NCBI GenBank assembly: GCA_028292245.1 | Contig: JAQGMS010000322.1 | Coordinates: 1 to 64,000 of the forward strand | Direction of reading: 5' to 3' | Source of the DNA: Ramlibacter sp. | Lineage (GTDB): Bacteria > Pseudomonadota > Gammaproteobacteria > Burkholderiales > Burkholderiaceae_C | Length of the DNA stretch: 64,000 bases | In this document: positions 1 through 8,477 of the stretch, one piece after another | Layout: every line of letters begins with the position of its first letter | Numbering within the stretch: the stretch's first letter is position 1 | Position numbers and translations under genes: made by a program | Notes under the pieces: generated by a model | What the model was told of the DNA's origin: nothing | The model's database searches: none | Seen by the model: only the letters and a program-made list of their open reading frames with translations

Positions 1-149
1 CCATCAAGGATTCGGTCGCGGAACACGGCAGGATCGCCAAAGTCATTCTTGCCGGTGATCCGCGCAAGGCCAGCAGCGAAATCCGCAAACATTTGAAACG
101 TGCCAGCGCCTTGCTGGACGACATGCCAGCGGCAATTTACAGGCCGTGA
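1..149 (+). CDS. C-terminal end of a probable GntR-family (FCD domain) regulator, partial
   Basis: An open frame enters from the left edge and stops with TGA at 147-149. The visible 48 residues form amphipathic helices (EHGRIAKVILAGDPRKASSE then IRKHLKRASALL). This matches the last helices of the FadR-type FCD ligand domain, where an 'EH..I..AI.AGD...A...M..HL' pattern is usual. The DNA-binding domain lies outside the window, so the assignment rests on this tail only. It could instead be another all-helical ligand domain. Confidence 0.45.
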   Translation, partial: IKDSVAEHGRIAKVILAGDPRKASSEIRKHLKRASALLDDMPAAIYRP

Positions 150-286
150 CCTTACGACGACAGCAAGTGTGCTAACCCGTAAGTTAGAGAAGTGACCTTG
201 CCCCGAGAAACGCGGCCAAATACCAGGCGGTCTGCGAGTGCTTTGACGGGAACGACGCCATGGTGATTGCCGGCGCCTTGAACGGC

Positions 287-330
287 GCGGCTGGCGAAAA
301 GTCTTTTCGCCAGCCGCCCGTTGCGGGCGG
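287..330. terminator. Two overlapping, mutually exclusive hairpins
   Basis: A 14-bp perfect stem (287-300 with 304-317, loop GTC) overlaps a second 7-bp perfect stem (314-320 with 324-330, loop TTG). The strands share 314-317, so both cannot form at once. No long T-run follows on the plus strand; an A-run (341-346) comes next. It may terminate transcription from the gene ending at 149 or act as an attenuator-like structure. Confidence 0.45.
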
Positions 331-667
331 TGTTGATCTGAAAAAACCTGAGTTAGGTCAATAGGTTACTGGTGGCCTGGGGCGGAATCGAAAAATCGCC
401 CGCAGACCGCGCCACTGCTCGTTCTTTCCCGCTGTCCAACCGCGAGGGTACACGCTGGGGTACACCAAACTGACCATCGGTTGGGCGGCAAATCCGGCTT
501 CGAACCAGGGACCACCGAGCCAACCTTCCTCCATTATGCTACTAGCCCCGCTGCTATGCGCAGTACTGCGACCGGCCATGCGGCCCCCGTAAAGATGTTT
601 GGGCGTAACTGACGCTAGTCGCCAACATCGTGGCTGGCCCTGCGGCAGTGCGGGCCGGTCTTCGAGG
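331..667. other. Gap with tRNA-3'-end-like pieces, no gene supported
   Basis: I found no convincing gene here. Two stretches read on the minus strand resemble tRNA 3' halves: about 369-392 (TGGTGGCCTGGGGCGGAATC, like an acceptor plus T-arm) and about 478-565 (contains GGTTCGAAGCC). Neither folds into a complete cloverleaf by eye, so they are at best decayed tRNA or attachment-site remnants. The minus-strand ORF at 358-579 has no recognisable protein character. Confidence 0.25.
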
Positions 668-1777
668 TCAGAATGAATGCCGAATGCCCGTCATGACGCC
701 GGTCTGCCCGCCACCAGGAGGCGGAGCCACGCCGCCCACACTAGCCGAGATTGCAGAAGTCCCTTTGTTCATCATGCGCGCCAGCTGGACATAGGTTGCT
801 GTGCGCTTGGACCAGTTGTAAGTCGCGCGTCCGACCAGCATCGTCGCGTCTTTCGCGCTGGACTTGGTGTCGAGCCGGAATACCGCCGCATCAGCTGTCC
901 ATTGAGGCGTGACCGGGTAAGTTGCCCCAAGGTAGTAGAGGTCGGTTCTGGGCGTGGCCGGGCTGCCTTGGTTATCGCGACGCAACACGTAGGCGCCGAC
1001 TCTTCCCTGCCCAAGTTTCGCGTAGCCGCTGACGACCGACCGTGTGTCCGTGAGCGCACTTGAAGTGAGCCCACCGAAAGCACCCGGCCCACCGTAGATG
1101 CGATCCACTGCCAGTGCCACGCCCCATTGCGAAGCGTCGTATTTCACCAAAGCCGACATGCCGCGACAGGTCTTGCCGTCGCCCGGAGTCTCGCCGGCAC
1201 AGTTGGTGCCCGACGGACCAGGCCCGGCGTTCACCGCGTCGCGACCGAAGCTGTAGTGTGCGCCGAGGCTGAAACCGCCTAAACTCCCACGATAGACGAT
1301 CGAATTGTCTGCCCGCGCGTTGGGCAGGTACGCATCAAAACTGGCGTGGCCATAGATGTTCGGGCCGAATACATCTGCATCTGCCAGCGAGGCACCCAGC
1401 ATCGTGTACTGCCGGCCAAAGGAGAGCTGCCCCCACGGCCCCAGCAGCCCGACGTATGCCTGGCGGCCAAATGCCCGACCGCCCTGGCCTTGAATACCAG
1501 AGTCGACCGCAAAACCACTTTCGAGGACGAACTCCGCCTGGAGGCCACCGCCCAGGTCTTCACGGCCTCGCACGCCCCAGCGGGAGGGCACGCTCGCGGT
1601 CAGTGTCGGCACACGCGTTAGGCTGCCGCCGGCCGGCCCGGCGTTGGTCAGGTGCTCGACACCTGTGTCGACGACGCCAAATAGCGTCACGTTGGTCTGG
1701 GCCGTGGCGGCGAAGGCGGTTGCGCAGGCAACTGCGACAGACAGGCGAGCGGCCGTCAGGGCGGATTTCCGGTTCAT
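668..1777 (-). CDS. Outer-membrane porin (Gram-negative trimeric porin family)
   Basis: This 369-residue protein starts with a signal peptide (about residues 1-26, ending ATAQ). It continues with the typical mature start TNVTLFGVVDTGVEH and ends in the C-terminal Phe (GIRHSF) needed for outer-membrane insertion. Length and N-terminal pattern fit the Burkholderia/Bordetella OpcP-like 16-stranded porins. It is the last gene of a minus-strand set (Bug, ALDH, aldolase, porin), 77 nt after the aldolase gene. It probably admits the anionic aromatic or organic-acid substrate that the Bug protein binds. Substrate specificity cannot be read from sequence. Confidence 0.9.
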   Translation of the reverse strand: MNRKSALTAARLSVAVACATAFAATAQTNVTLFGVVDTGVEHLTNAGPAGGSLTRVPTLTASVPSRWGVRGREDLGGGLQAEFVLESGFAVDSGIQGQGGRAFGRQAYVGLLGPWGQLSFGRQYTMLGASLADADVFGPNIYGHASFDAYLPNARADNSIVYRGSLGGFSLGAHYSFGRDAVNAGPGPSGTNCAGETPGDGKTCRGMSALVKYDASQWGVALAVDRIYGGPGAFGGLTSSALTDTRSVVSGYAKLGQGRVGAYVLRRDNQGSPATPRTDLYYLGATYPVTPQWTADAAVFRLDTKSSAKDATMLVGRATYNWSKRTATYVQLARMMNKGTSAISASVGGVAPPPGGGQTGVMTGIRHSF

Positions 1778-1854
1778 GTAGTCTCCTCGGGTTGATGTGA
1801 TTGAAGGGGTTGTTGACGCGCCGCACGCCGACGAAACGGACGCGGGGCGGGCGG

Positions 1855-2607
1855 CTACTCGGGAATGCGGGGTAACTTTTCAGACCACAGACGCCACGCC
1901 CTGTCCACCTGCGATTCATTCGCGGCAGCGGTGGCCTGTGCTTCTCCGAGCGAAAGGAAAATGGGGTCGCCTAGTGCCTGCGCGCTCAGCTGCACCTGCG
2001 CGTTGAGGTTGGTGTAGATGGCGCGATAGACCGCTACCTTGAGCGCCTCCGCCACCACGGTGCAACCGTGGCCCCGCATTAGCACCACAGCGTGGCTCTC
2101 GAGGCTGCGAGCAAGGCTCGCGCCCAACTCTCCAGTTCGCACAAGAAGGTCGGAAGCTTCGCCCGCGTGATCGCGAATTTCGAACCAACCCGCACCGCTC
2201 CCAAGAAACCCGCTCATGTGGCAAACGGGCCGCAGTCTCGCCGCGCGGCTGGCGCAGAAGGGCAGCACCGCGGGCGAATGGCTGTGCACTACCGCGCCAA
2301 CGTCGGGCCGCGCCTTGTAGATCTCGCTGTGGATGAAGCGCTCGGCGTACAGCGAACGGCTATCTTCAATGAGCGCGTTGCCCTCAAGATCGAAAACGAT
2401 CAGATCAGCAGGCCCAACCATTGCGGGCGCCATGCTCGCGGACATGATGAATTGGTCGGGTCGCTTGTCGTTGCGCACGCTCACGTGGCCGAAGGCATCC
2501 ACGACGCCGGCCCCGAAGAGAATGCGGTTGGCGTCGATCAGGTCGGCGAGCAGGCCCGCATCGGGGGTCGCATCGCCCGTGAACGGAGGGATGTTCAGTT
2601 GCGTCAT
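1855..2607 (-). CDS. Class II aldolase/adducin family protein
   Basis: The 250-residue protein has the class II aldolase fold signatures. These are an early FGHVSVRN segment (binding loop), the metal-binding pair in AVVHSHSPAV, and a later MRGHGCTVV supplying the third histidine. Family members are Zn-dependent aldolases, epimerases or decarboxylases acting on hydroxy-acid or aldol substrates. It starts 6 nt after the ALDH stop, so the two are co-transcribed. In a ring-cleavage pathway it could cleave or decarboxylate a C-C bond of the acyclic product before aldehyde oxidation. The true reaction is unknown. Confidence 0.85.
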   Translation of the reverse strand: MTQLNIPPFTGDATPDAGLLADLIDANRILFGAGVVDAFGHVSVRNDKRPDQFIMSASMAPAMVGPADLIVFDLEGNALIEDSRSLYAERFIHSEIYKARPDVGAVVHSHSPAVLPFCASRAARLRPVCHMSGFLGSGAGWFEIRDHAGEASDLLVRTGELGASLARSLESHAVVLMRGHGCTVVAEALKVAVYRAIYTNLNAQVQLSAQALGDPIFLSLGEAQATAAANESQVDRAWRLWSEKLPRIPE

Positions 2608-2613
2608 GGGTAC

Positions 2614-4071
2614 TCAAAAGGCGACGTGCACGTTTTTGTTCTGCGTAAAGCTCATGAGCTCCTCGAAGCTCTCCTCGCGGCCGATCCCCGACTGCTTGAA
2701 ACCCCCGAACGACGCGCCGATGAAATGCGTGCTGACTTTGTTGACCCAGATGTAGCCGGCTTCGATCCGCGCGGCGGCACGATGAGCGGTGGCCAAGCTG
2801 GTGGTCCACACCGAGGCCGTTAGCCCGTACTCCACCGCGTTGACGTCCGCGAACATCCGCTCCTCGTCGTCCCAGCGCAGCACCGACAACACGGGGCCAA
2901 AGACCTCCTCACTCGCGATGCGCATGTCTTGCCTGACGCCGGTGAACACCGTCGGCAGCACGAAGTTGCCGCACGCGAGTTCAGGTTGCGGGGGCCGCGC
3001 GCCGCCGTGCGCCAGGGTCGCGCCCTCTTCCTTGGCGATCGCGATGTAGCCGAGCACCTTGTCCATCTGCGCCTTGGAAACGATGGCGCCCATGGTCGTG
3101 GCCATGTCGGTGGGGTCGCCCGGCTGGTAGTGCTTGACGCGCTCGAGCACGATCTTCATCACGCGGTCATAAACGGAGGAGTGGATGAAGAGCCGCGACA
3201 CCGATCCGCACGACTGGCCGCACCAGGTGAAGTTCATGCCGTCAACTGCGGCGTTGGCGGCGCGCTCGATGTCGGCGTCGGGATAGATCACGCAGGCGTT
3301 CTTGCCGCCCAGCTCCAGCGTGACGTGCTTCAGCTTGTCGGCTGCGGCCCTCGAGATCGTGCGCCCGGTGGGCACGCTGCCGATCAGAGATAGCCGCGGC
3401 ACCAGCGGGTGTTCGACCAGCGCCTGGGACCCCGGCGTCTCGCAGGTCAGCAGATTGAGCACGCCCGGCGGCAGGATGCCGTCGATCAGCTCCATGTACC
3501 GGTAGCCCGAAAGCGGCGCCTGGTAGGGCGGCTTCATGATCACCGTGTTGCCGGTAGCCAGAGCCGCGCCAGCGCGACCGGCCGTGAACATGAGTGGGTG
3601 GTTGTAGGCGACGATGCGGCCGCACACACCGAAGGGCTCGCGCACCGAATAGTTGACGACGCCATCTCCCATCGGGATGGTCTCGCCCTTGACCTCGGCT
3701 GCCAGGCCAGCCGCCAGGTCCAGCATCTGTGCGGCGGCGTTGGCGTCGCCCATCATTTCCTTGACCGGGTTGCCGCAGTTGGCGGCGTCGATCAGCGCGA
3801 GCTCCTCGCTGTTTTTGCGCAGGATGCTCGCCATTTCACGAAGGGCGACCGACCGCACCGACGGCTTGGTCTTGCGCCATTCTCCGAACGCGGCGTGTGC
3901 CAACTGCACGGCCGCGTCGACATCGGACGCATTCGCTTCCGCGCATGGGCCCAGGTTGTCGCCGGTGCCGGGGCTGAAGGTGTCGACGTAGCCGCCTTGC
4001 GGGGCGTGCCAGGCGCCGCCGTAATAGAGGTCGCGGTGCGTGGGTAGGATGCTTTTAATCTTGGTGTCCAT
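2614..4071 (-). CDS. NAD(P)-dependent aldehyde dehydrogenase
   Basis: This is a 485-residue ALDH-superfamily enzyme oxidising an aldehyde to its acid. Visible motifs are the ELGGK segment with general base E253, nucleophile C288 in the GQSC context, and EEVFGPVLSV near residue 390. The start at 4071 is preferred because AAGGA lies 5 nt upstream. A start at 4089 would overlap the Bug gene's stop but has no better ribosome site. Position between a Bug protein and a class II aldolase suggests it handles a semialdehyde from aromatic-ring cleavage, for instance a 2-hydroxymuconic-semialdehyde-like compound. That substrate is inferred only from context. Confidence 0.9.
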   Translation of the reverse strand: MDTKIKSILPTHRDLYYGGAWHAPQGGYVDTFSPGTGDNLGPCAEANASDVDAAVQLAHAAFGEWRKTKPSVRSVALREMASILRKNSEELALIDAANCGNPVKEMMGDANAAAQMLDLAAGLAAEVKGETIPMGDGVVNYSVREPFGVCGRIVAYNHPLMFTAGRAGAALATGNTVIMKPPYQAPLSGYRYMELIDGILPPGVLNLLTCETPGSQALVEHPLVPRLSLIGSVPTGRTISRAAADKLKHVTLELGGKNACVIYPDADIERAANAAVDGMNFTWCGQSCGSVSRLFIHSSVYDRVMKIVLERVKHYQPGDPTDMATTMGAIVSKAQMDKVLGYIAIAKEEGATLAHGGARPPQPELACGNFVLPTVFTGVRQDMRIASEEVFGPVLSVLRWDDEERMFADVNAVEYGLTASVWTTSLATAHRAAARIEAGYIWVNKVSTHFIGASFGGFKQSGIGREESFEELMSFTQNKNVHVAF

Positions 4072-4085
4072 TGGAGTCCTTGGCG

Positions 4086-5057
4086 TCAATCGATCTTGGC
4101 GCCGGAGGTCTTCACCAGCTGCCGGTACTTGTCGTGCTCGGTGCGCATCAAGGCACCAAATTGCGCGGTGGATCCCGTTTCCAGAATCACACCCAGGGCG
4201 GCGAAGCGCGCGGCAATCTCGGTGGAGCGCGCGGCCGCAGTGGCCTCGTCGTGAATCTTCTCCACCACGTCCGGGGGCGTGCCGGCGGGCGCGAGAATCC
4301 CTGAAGTCGCGAACATCGCGAAGCCGGGCAGCCCGGACTCAGCGACCGTTGGCAGATCGGGGAAGGCGGGAGCGCGGCGCGGTGTGCCGATGCCCAGCAG
4401 GCGGATCTTTCCAGCCGCGACGCCTTGCGCCGCGGCCGTGTAGCCCATGAATCCCATGTTCACTTCGCCGCCCATCAGGCCGACCACTACCTGCGAAGGG
4501 CCCTTGTAGGGAACATGCGTGATGTCCACTCCGGCGATCGACTTGAAGATTTCGCCCGAGATGTGGTGGATGGAGCCGTTGCCCACCGAGCCGTAGTTGA
4601 GCCTGCCCGGGTTCTTCTTCGCGTACGCGACCAGCTCGCGGATGTCCTTGACCGGCAGAGCGCTACTCACCGCGAGGAACATGGGAAACACGGCGATCTC
4701 GGCGACCGGAGCCAGGTCCTTCAGCGGGTCGTAAGGCAGCTTGCTATTGAGATGCGGGTTGATGGCCCAGGAGGAGCTGTCCGCGAACAGCAGCGTGTAG
4801 CCGTCGGCCGGCGACTTGGCGACGAGGTCGGAGGCGATGGTGCCGGAAACGCCGGGCCGGTTCTCCACCACCACCGGCACCTGCCACTTGTCGCTCAACT
4901 TCTGCCCGATCAGGCGCGCGGCAAGGTCTGGTGTGGAGCCGGCGGCCGAACCGACGATGAACTTCACCGCGCGTGCAGGGTACGCCTGGGCATGAGCGCC
5001 AGCTGTCGCGAACACGAGGGCGACGGTCAACAGGATTCGGGCAATCGGGCTCATCAA
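4086..5057 (-). CDS. Bug/TTT-family periplasmic substrate-binding protein
   Basis: The 323-residue protein has a signal peptide (ends AGAHA, about residue 22). Bug signatures follow: YPARAVKFIVGSAAGSTPD, VVVENRPGVSGTIAS, ADGYTLLFADSS and HVPYKGPSQ. Bug proteins capture carboxylates such as aromatic or dicarboxylic acids, usually for TTT transport or signalling. No membrane TTT subunits are nearby. It heads the minus-strand operon. AAGGAG precedes the ATG at proper distance, and the gene diverges from the VOC/IclR operon across a 210-nt gap with a palindrome. Confidence 0.9.
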   Translation of the reverse strand: MMSPIARILLTVALVFATAGAHAQAYPARAVKFIVGSAAGSTPDLAARLIGQKLSDKWQVPVVVENRPGVSGTIASDLVAKSPADGYTLLFADSSSWAINPHLNSKLPYDPLKDLAPVAEIAVFPMFLAVSSALPVKDIRELVAYAKKNPGRLNYGSVGNGSIHHISGEIFKSIAGVDITHVPYKGPSQVVVGLMGGEVNMGFMGYTAAAQGVAAGKIRLLGIGTPRRAPAFPDLPTVAESGLPGFAMFATSGILAPAGTPPDVVEKIHDEATAAARSTEIAARFAALGVILETGSTAQFGALMRTEHDKYRQLVKTSGAKID

Positions 5058-5189
5058 AAGGTCTCCTTCAATCGATGGCGGCGATTGTGGAAACCGCGGA
5101 CCCGTCCGTCCAATACAGCTTCGGGCTGGCTGCCAGTCAGGAAGTGACTAGCTAGAAGCGGCTAGGCGTCGCGCAGGAACTTCTACGCT

Positions 5190-5212
5190 GATTTCTCAAT
5201 ATGTGAGAAATC
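5190..5212. promoter_or_regulatory. Perfect inverted repeat, candidate IclR operator
   Basis: GATTTCTCA at 5190-5198 is repeated inverted as TGAGAAATC at 5204-5212 with a 5-nt spacer. It lies in the divergent gap, 55 nt before the VOC gene and 133 nt from the Bug gene. The IclR regulator encoded two genes downstream is the most likely binder, but this is inferred from position only. Confidence 0.5.
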
Positions 5213-5267
5213 AATTTGACCCAACACAGGAGGCGATCCATCATGAACAGACTTTGAAAGCCTTGCC

Positions 5268-6083
5268 ATGGAAATCGGAGCCTCCCTCGCCCAACTCGAA
5301 ATTAGCGCCAGCGAACCACGCCGGCTTGCCGCGTTCTACGCCCGCACGTTCTGCCTGGACGTCGCAGAACGCAATGGTGCGATCGACTGCGACGGCAGCG
5401 GCCGCAGCCTGCGCATCGTTGCCGGCGAGAGTGGGCAGCTGCGGCGCGCGAGCTTGCGCTTCCACACCGCATCACAGTTCGAGGAACAGCGGCAGGTACT
5501 GGCAGCGCGCGGGATCGAAACCTTGGCCAATTCAGCAGACGGCTTCTCAGTACGCGACCCCGAGGGCCAGCTGGTCACGTTTCTCGCGCCCGCCGGTCAA
5601 GGCACGCCGCCGCGCAACGAGCCATTGACGGCGCGCCTGCAGCACTTCGCCGTTCGCACGCCGGCTGCGCAGGCACTGCTGGACTTCTACGTGAACCAGC
5701 TCGGATTCGTCCTGTCGGACAGGGTGCTTGACGACGCAGGCAATCTCACAGCCGCCTTCATGCGGACCGATTCCGAGCACCACAGCATGGCGATCTTCCG
5801 CGCGCCGGAATCCCGCTTCGACCACTTCTCCTGCGAGGCGCCGGACTGGAACCATCTGCGCGAGTGGGCCGACCACATGGCCCGGGTCGGTGTCGATCTG
5901 GCCTGGGGCGTCGGCCGGCACGGCCCCGGCAACGACACCTTCCTCATGGTTCGCGACATGGACGGCAACATGGGCGAGATCTCCTGTGACCTGGAAGTCT
6001 GCGAACCCGGCCGCCCCGCCGGCGTCTGGCCTCATCGCCCGCAGACGCTGAACCAATGGGGCGTCGCCATCATGCGCAGCTGA
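5268..6083 (+). CDS. Two-domain VOC-superfamily protein, extradiol ring-cleavage dioxygenase-like
   Basis: The 271-residue protein has two VOC modules (about 5-108 and 124-245). The second carries a complete H126/H186/E237 set (LQHFAVR, FDHFSCE, MGEISCD), matching the 2-His-1-carboxylate Fe(II) site of type I extradiol dioxygenases. The fold, length and two-module build fit catechol 2,3-dioxygenase-like enzymes. As first gene of the plus-strand operon followed by an MhpA-like hydroxylase and a FAH-family hydrolase, it is well placed to cleave the catechol produced by the hydroxylase. It could instead be a glyoxalase-like isomerase. Confidence 0.75.
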   Translation: MEIGASLAQLEISASEPRRLAAFYARTFCLDVAERNGAIDCDGSGRSLRIVAGESGQLRRASLRFHTASQFEEQRQVLAARGIETLANSADGFSVRDPEGQLVTFLAPAGQGTPPRNEPLTARLQHFAVRTPAAQALLDFYVNQLGFVLSDRVLDDAGNLTAAFMRTDSEHHSMAIFRAPESRFDHFSCEAPDWNHLREWADHMARVGVDLAWGVGRHGPGNDTFLMVRDMDGNMGEISCDLEVCEPGRPAGVWPHRPQTLNQWGVAIMRS

Positions 6084-6088
6084 CCGCC

Positions 6089-6862
6089 ATGACCACACCC
6101 GCCAAAGTCCTTCAGGTGCTGGGGCTCTTCACACAAGAGCGCAAGCAACTACGCGCCACCGACGTCGAGGCGCTGCTCGGTGTCTCGCCCGCCACCGCCT
6201 ATCGCTACCTGCTGGACCTGGAAGAAGCAGGAATGATCGAGCGCGCCGGCGCCGGCGAGTACGTCCTGGGTCCGACCATCGTCGAGCTCGACCGGCAGAT
6301 CCGCGTCAACGATCCGCTCATCGCCGCGGCGGCGGACATCATGAAGAACCTGTCCGACCGCACCGGCGGAACGGCGCTGCTGAGCCGCTGGCACGGCCGC
6401 AAAGTCATCTGCGTCCACCAAACGCTGGGGCGCTTTAGTCCGCAAGCCGTGAGCTATGAGCGCGGCCGCGCGATGCCGCTTTACCGCGGCGCCACGTCCA
6501 AGGTCATCCTGGCCTATCTCGACCCCGCACGGCTGCGCGACGTCGTCCGCCACGACGCGTCTGCGTTGCGCAAGGCGGGGCTTCCGGCTTCGTTCGACGC
6601 GCTCAGCACTGCGTTGGCGGCAATTCGTGCGGAACAGGTCCTCCACACGGCCGGCGAAGTGGACCCTAACGTCATGGGCTGGGCTGCCCCGATCCACCAG
6701 GGAAAGGCGCTGCTCGGCAGCCTGAGCATCGTCATGGCGAAAGACGCCCCTCTTGTCGACCGCAGGGCCATCCCCGACCAGGTACTGCGGGCGGCGCTGC
6801 GAATAGAAGGCCGATTGGAGCTGCCAGCGCGCGACCGCACAAACCGAGGACATGCCAAATGA
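6089..6862 (+). CDS. IclR-family transcriptional regulator
   Basis: A start at 6089 (MTTPAKVLQVLGLF) gives 257 residues, the normal IclR length, and follows the VOC stop by 5 nt. An upstream in-frame start at 6056 would overlap the VOC gene and is less likely. Residues 1-65 form the winged helix-turn-helix (LLGVSPATAYRYLLDLEEAGMIER). The rest is the ligand domain with the usual YERGRAMPLYRGATSKV and GEVDPNVMGWAAPI motifs. It overlaps the next gene by ATGA. It likely controls the divergent catabolic operons through the palindrome at 5190-5212. Confidence 0.9.
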   Translation: MTTPAKVLQVLGLFTQERKQLRATDVEALLGVSPATAYRYLLDLEEAGMIERAGAGEYVLGPTIVELDRQIRVNDPLIAAAADIMKNLSDRTGGTALLSRWHGRKVICVHQTLGRFSPQAVSYERGRAMPLYRGATSKVILAYLDPARLRDVVRHDASALRKAGLPASFDALSTALAAIRAEQVLHTAGEVDPNVMGWAAPIHQGKALLGSLSIVMAKDAPLVDRRAIPDQVLRAALRIEGRLELPARDRTNRGHAK

Positions 6863-8466
6863 ATACGTATACAAGCGTCGACGTGATCGTCGTTGGCGCC
6901 GGGCCGGTCGGGCTCACCCTCGCCAATCTGCTGGGCGGCTACGGCGTCCGCACGCTGGTCATCGAGAAGAACGCCAAGATCGAGGGCGAGCCGCGCGCAG
7001 TCACGCTCGACGATGAGAGCATGCGCACCATGCAAGCCGCGCACTTGATTGATGAAGTCACGCGTGACGTAGTCATGGGTTACGGTGTGCAGTATTTCGA
7101 TTGGCGAGGCAAGCCCTTCGCGGCCATCCAGCCCACACGCCAGGAGTACGGTTACCCCAAGCGCAATGCCTTCCGGCAGCCGGTGCTGGTGAGCACCTTG
7201 AACAACGCCTTGGCCCGTTTCTCCAACGTGCAAACATGGTTCGGCCATGAGGTCGTGGCTTTCGACCAAACCAGCGCCGAGGTGGCTTGCAGCGTAAAGA
7301 GCTGCGAGGGTGAAACGAAACTGGTGCGCGCGCCCTGGCTCGTCGCCTGCGATGGCGGCCGCAGTCCGATCCGAGAGATGTGCGGCATCGTCCTCGACGG
7401 TGCCACCTACCCCGAGCGCTGGCTGATCGTCGACCTGGCAGACCGCACGGTGCCGCTGCGCCACACGCAGACCTACTGCGACCCGCGCCGACCCGCGATC
7501 CGGTTGCCGGGACCGCAAGGTGCATTGCGCTACGAGTTCATGCTGCGCGCCAGTGACCGCGACGAGGAAGTGCTGGATGAAGCCACGTTCCGAGGCTGGA
7601 TCGCCGCACGTGTGCCCGAAGACGCCGCGCTGCCGCTGGTGCGCAAGGCGATCTATGGCTTTCATGCCCGCGTGGCGACGCGCTGGAAGACCGGCCGTGT
7701 GCTGCTGGCGGGCGACGCCGCGCATCTCACGCCGCCGTTCGCCGGACAAGGCCTGAACAGCGGCATCCGGGATGCGGCCAACCTGGCATGGAAGCTGGCC
7801 GCGGTGACACGCTGGGGTGCAAGCGTCGAGCTGACCGACAGCTACGAACCGGAACGCCGTCCGCACGCTGCCGCGCTGATCCGCATGGCACTGCGCATCG
7901 GCTCGTTCATGCAGCCCAAGACCGTCTTCGGCGCGGCGGTGGGCCAGGCGGCCCTTCGCCTCGCCTGCCTGCTGCCGGCCTGCAGGGACTACATCCTGCA
8001 GCTGCGGTTCAAACCCAAGCCGGAACTGGCGACGGGCTACTTCGAGCCAACGCCGCACCAGCCACGCGCGGAACTCTTGCCCCAACCGCTGGTGCAGCAT
8101 CGCGAACTGGGCCTGATCCGGCTCGACGTAGCGCTGGGCAGTGGCTTCGCCGTTCTGGGCTGGGACTCGCCGGACTTTCGCGCCCACGCGTCGAAACTGC
8201 TGCCCGCCGGCGCGCCCGGCCGCGTCGTGGCAATCGTGCCATGCGAAGACGACTTTCTCGCGCCCGCCGATCCGCGCATCGAAGGGGTTCGTGACACCAC
8301 GGGCGAACTGCGCGCGTTGTTCGACCGCCTGAAGTGCGTCGCCATTGTCGTCCGACCGGACCGCTACTGGTGCCGGTTGGTCGCGTCGCAGGAACTGGCC
8401 GGCGCGCCTCAGGGGCCGCTGCGCGGCTTCGCTTTTCCCGCCCCTCCATCAGCTTCCCTTTCCTGA
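6859..8466 (+). CDS. FAD-dependent aromatic hydroxylase, MhpA-like
   Basis: A 535-residue flavoprotein monooxygenase of the PheA/TfdB/MhpA group. It has the FAD dinucleotide-binding motif VVGAGPVGLTLANLL near the N-terminus, a DG-type motif (CDGGRSPIRE), and GDAAHLTPPFAGQGLN contacting the FAD ribityl chain. The family uses NAD(P)H and O2 to hydroxylate phenolic acids ortho to the hydroxyl, giving catechols. The gene overlaps the IclR stop by 4 nt, and the ring-cleaving candidate is two genes upstream. Substrate could be a 3-hydroxyphenyl- or hydroxybenzoate-like acid; the exact compound is not shown by sequence. Confidence 0.88.
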   Translation: MNTYTSVDVIVVGAGPVGLTLANLLGGYGVRTLVIEKNAKIEGEPRAVTLDDESMRTMQAAHLIDEVTRDVVMGYGVQYFDWRGKPFAAIQPTRQEYGYPKRNAFRQPVLVSTLNNALARFSNVQTWFGHEVVAFDQTSAEVACSVKSCEGETKLVRAPWLVACDGGRSPIREMCGIVLDGATYPERWLIVDLADRTVPLRHTQTYCDPRRPAIRLPGPQGALRYEFMLRASDRDEEVLDEATFRGWIAARVPEDAALPLVRKAIYGFHARVATRWKTGRVLLAGDAAHLTPPFAGQGLNSGIRDAANLAWKLAAVTRWGASVELTDSYEPERRPHAAALIRMALRIGSFMQPKTVFGAAVGQAALRLACLLPACRDYILQLRFKPKPELATGYFEPTPHQPRAELLPQPLVQHRELGLIRLDVALGSGFAVLGWDSPDFRAHASKLLPAGAPGRVVAIVPCEDDFLAPADPRIEGVRDTTGELRALFDRLKCVAIVVRPDRYWCRLVASQELAGAPQGPLRGFAFPAPPSASLS

Positions 8467-8477
8467 AGGAAATAGAC

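Noticed and set aside
6514..8187. 557-codon open frame on the minus strand
   Set aside because: It is antisense to the FAD hydroxylase and IclR genes; long antisense frames are expected at high GC3. It has no ribosome site and no family motif.
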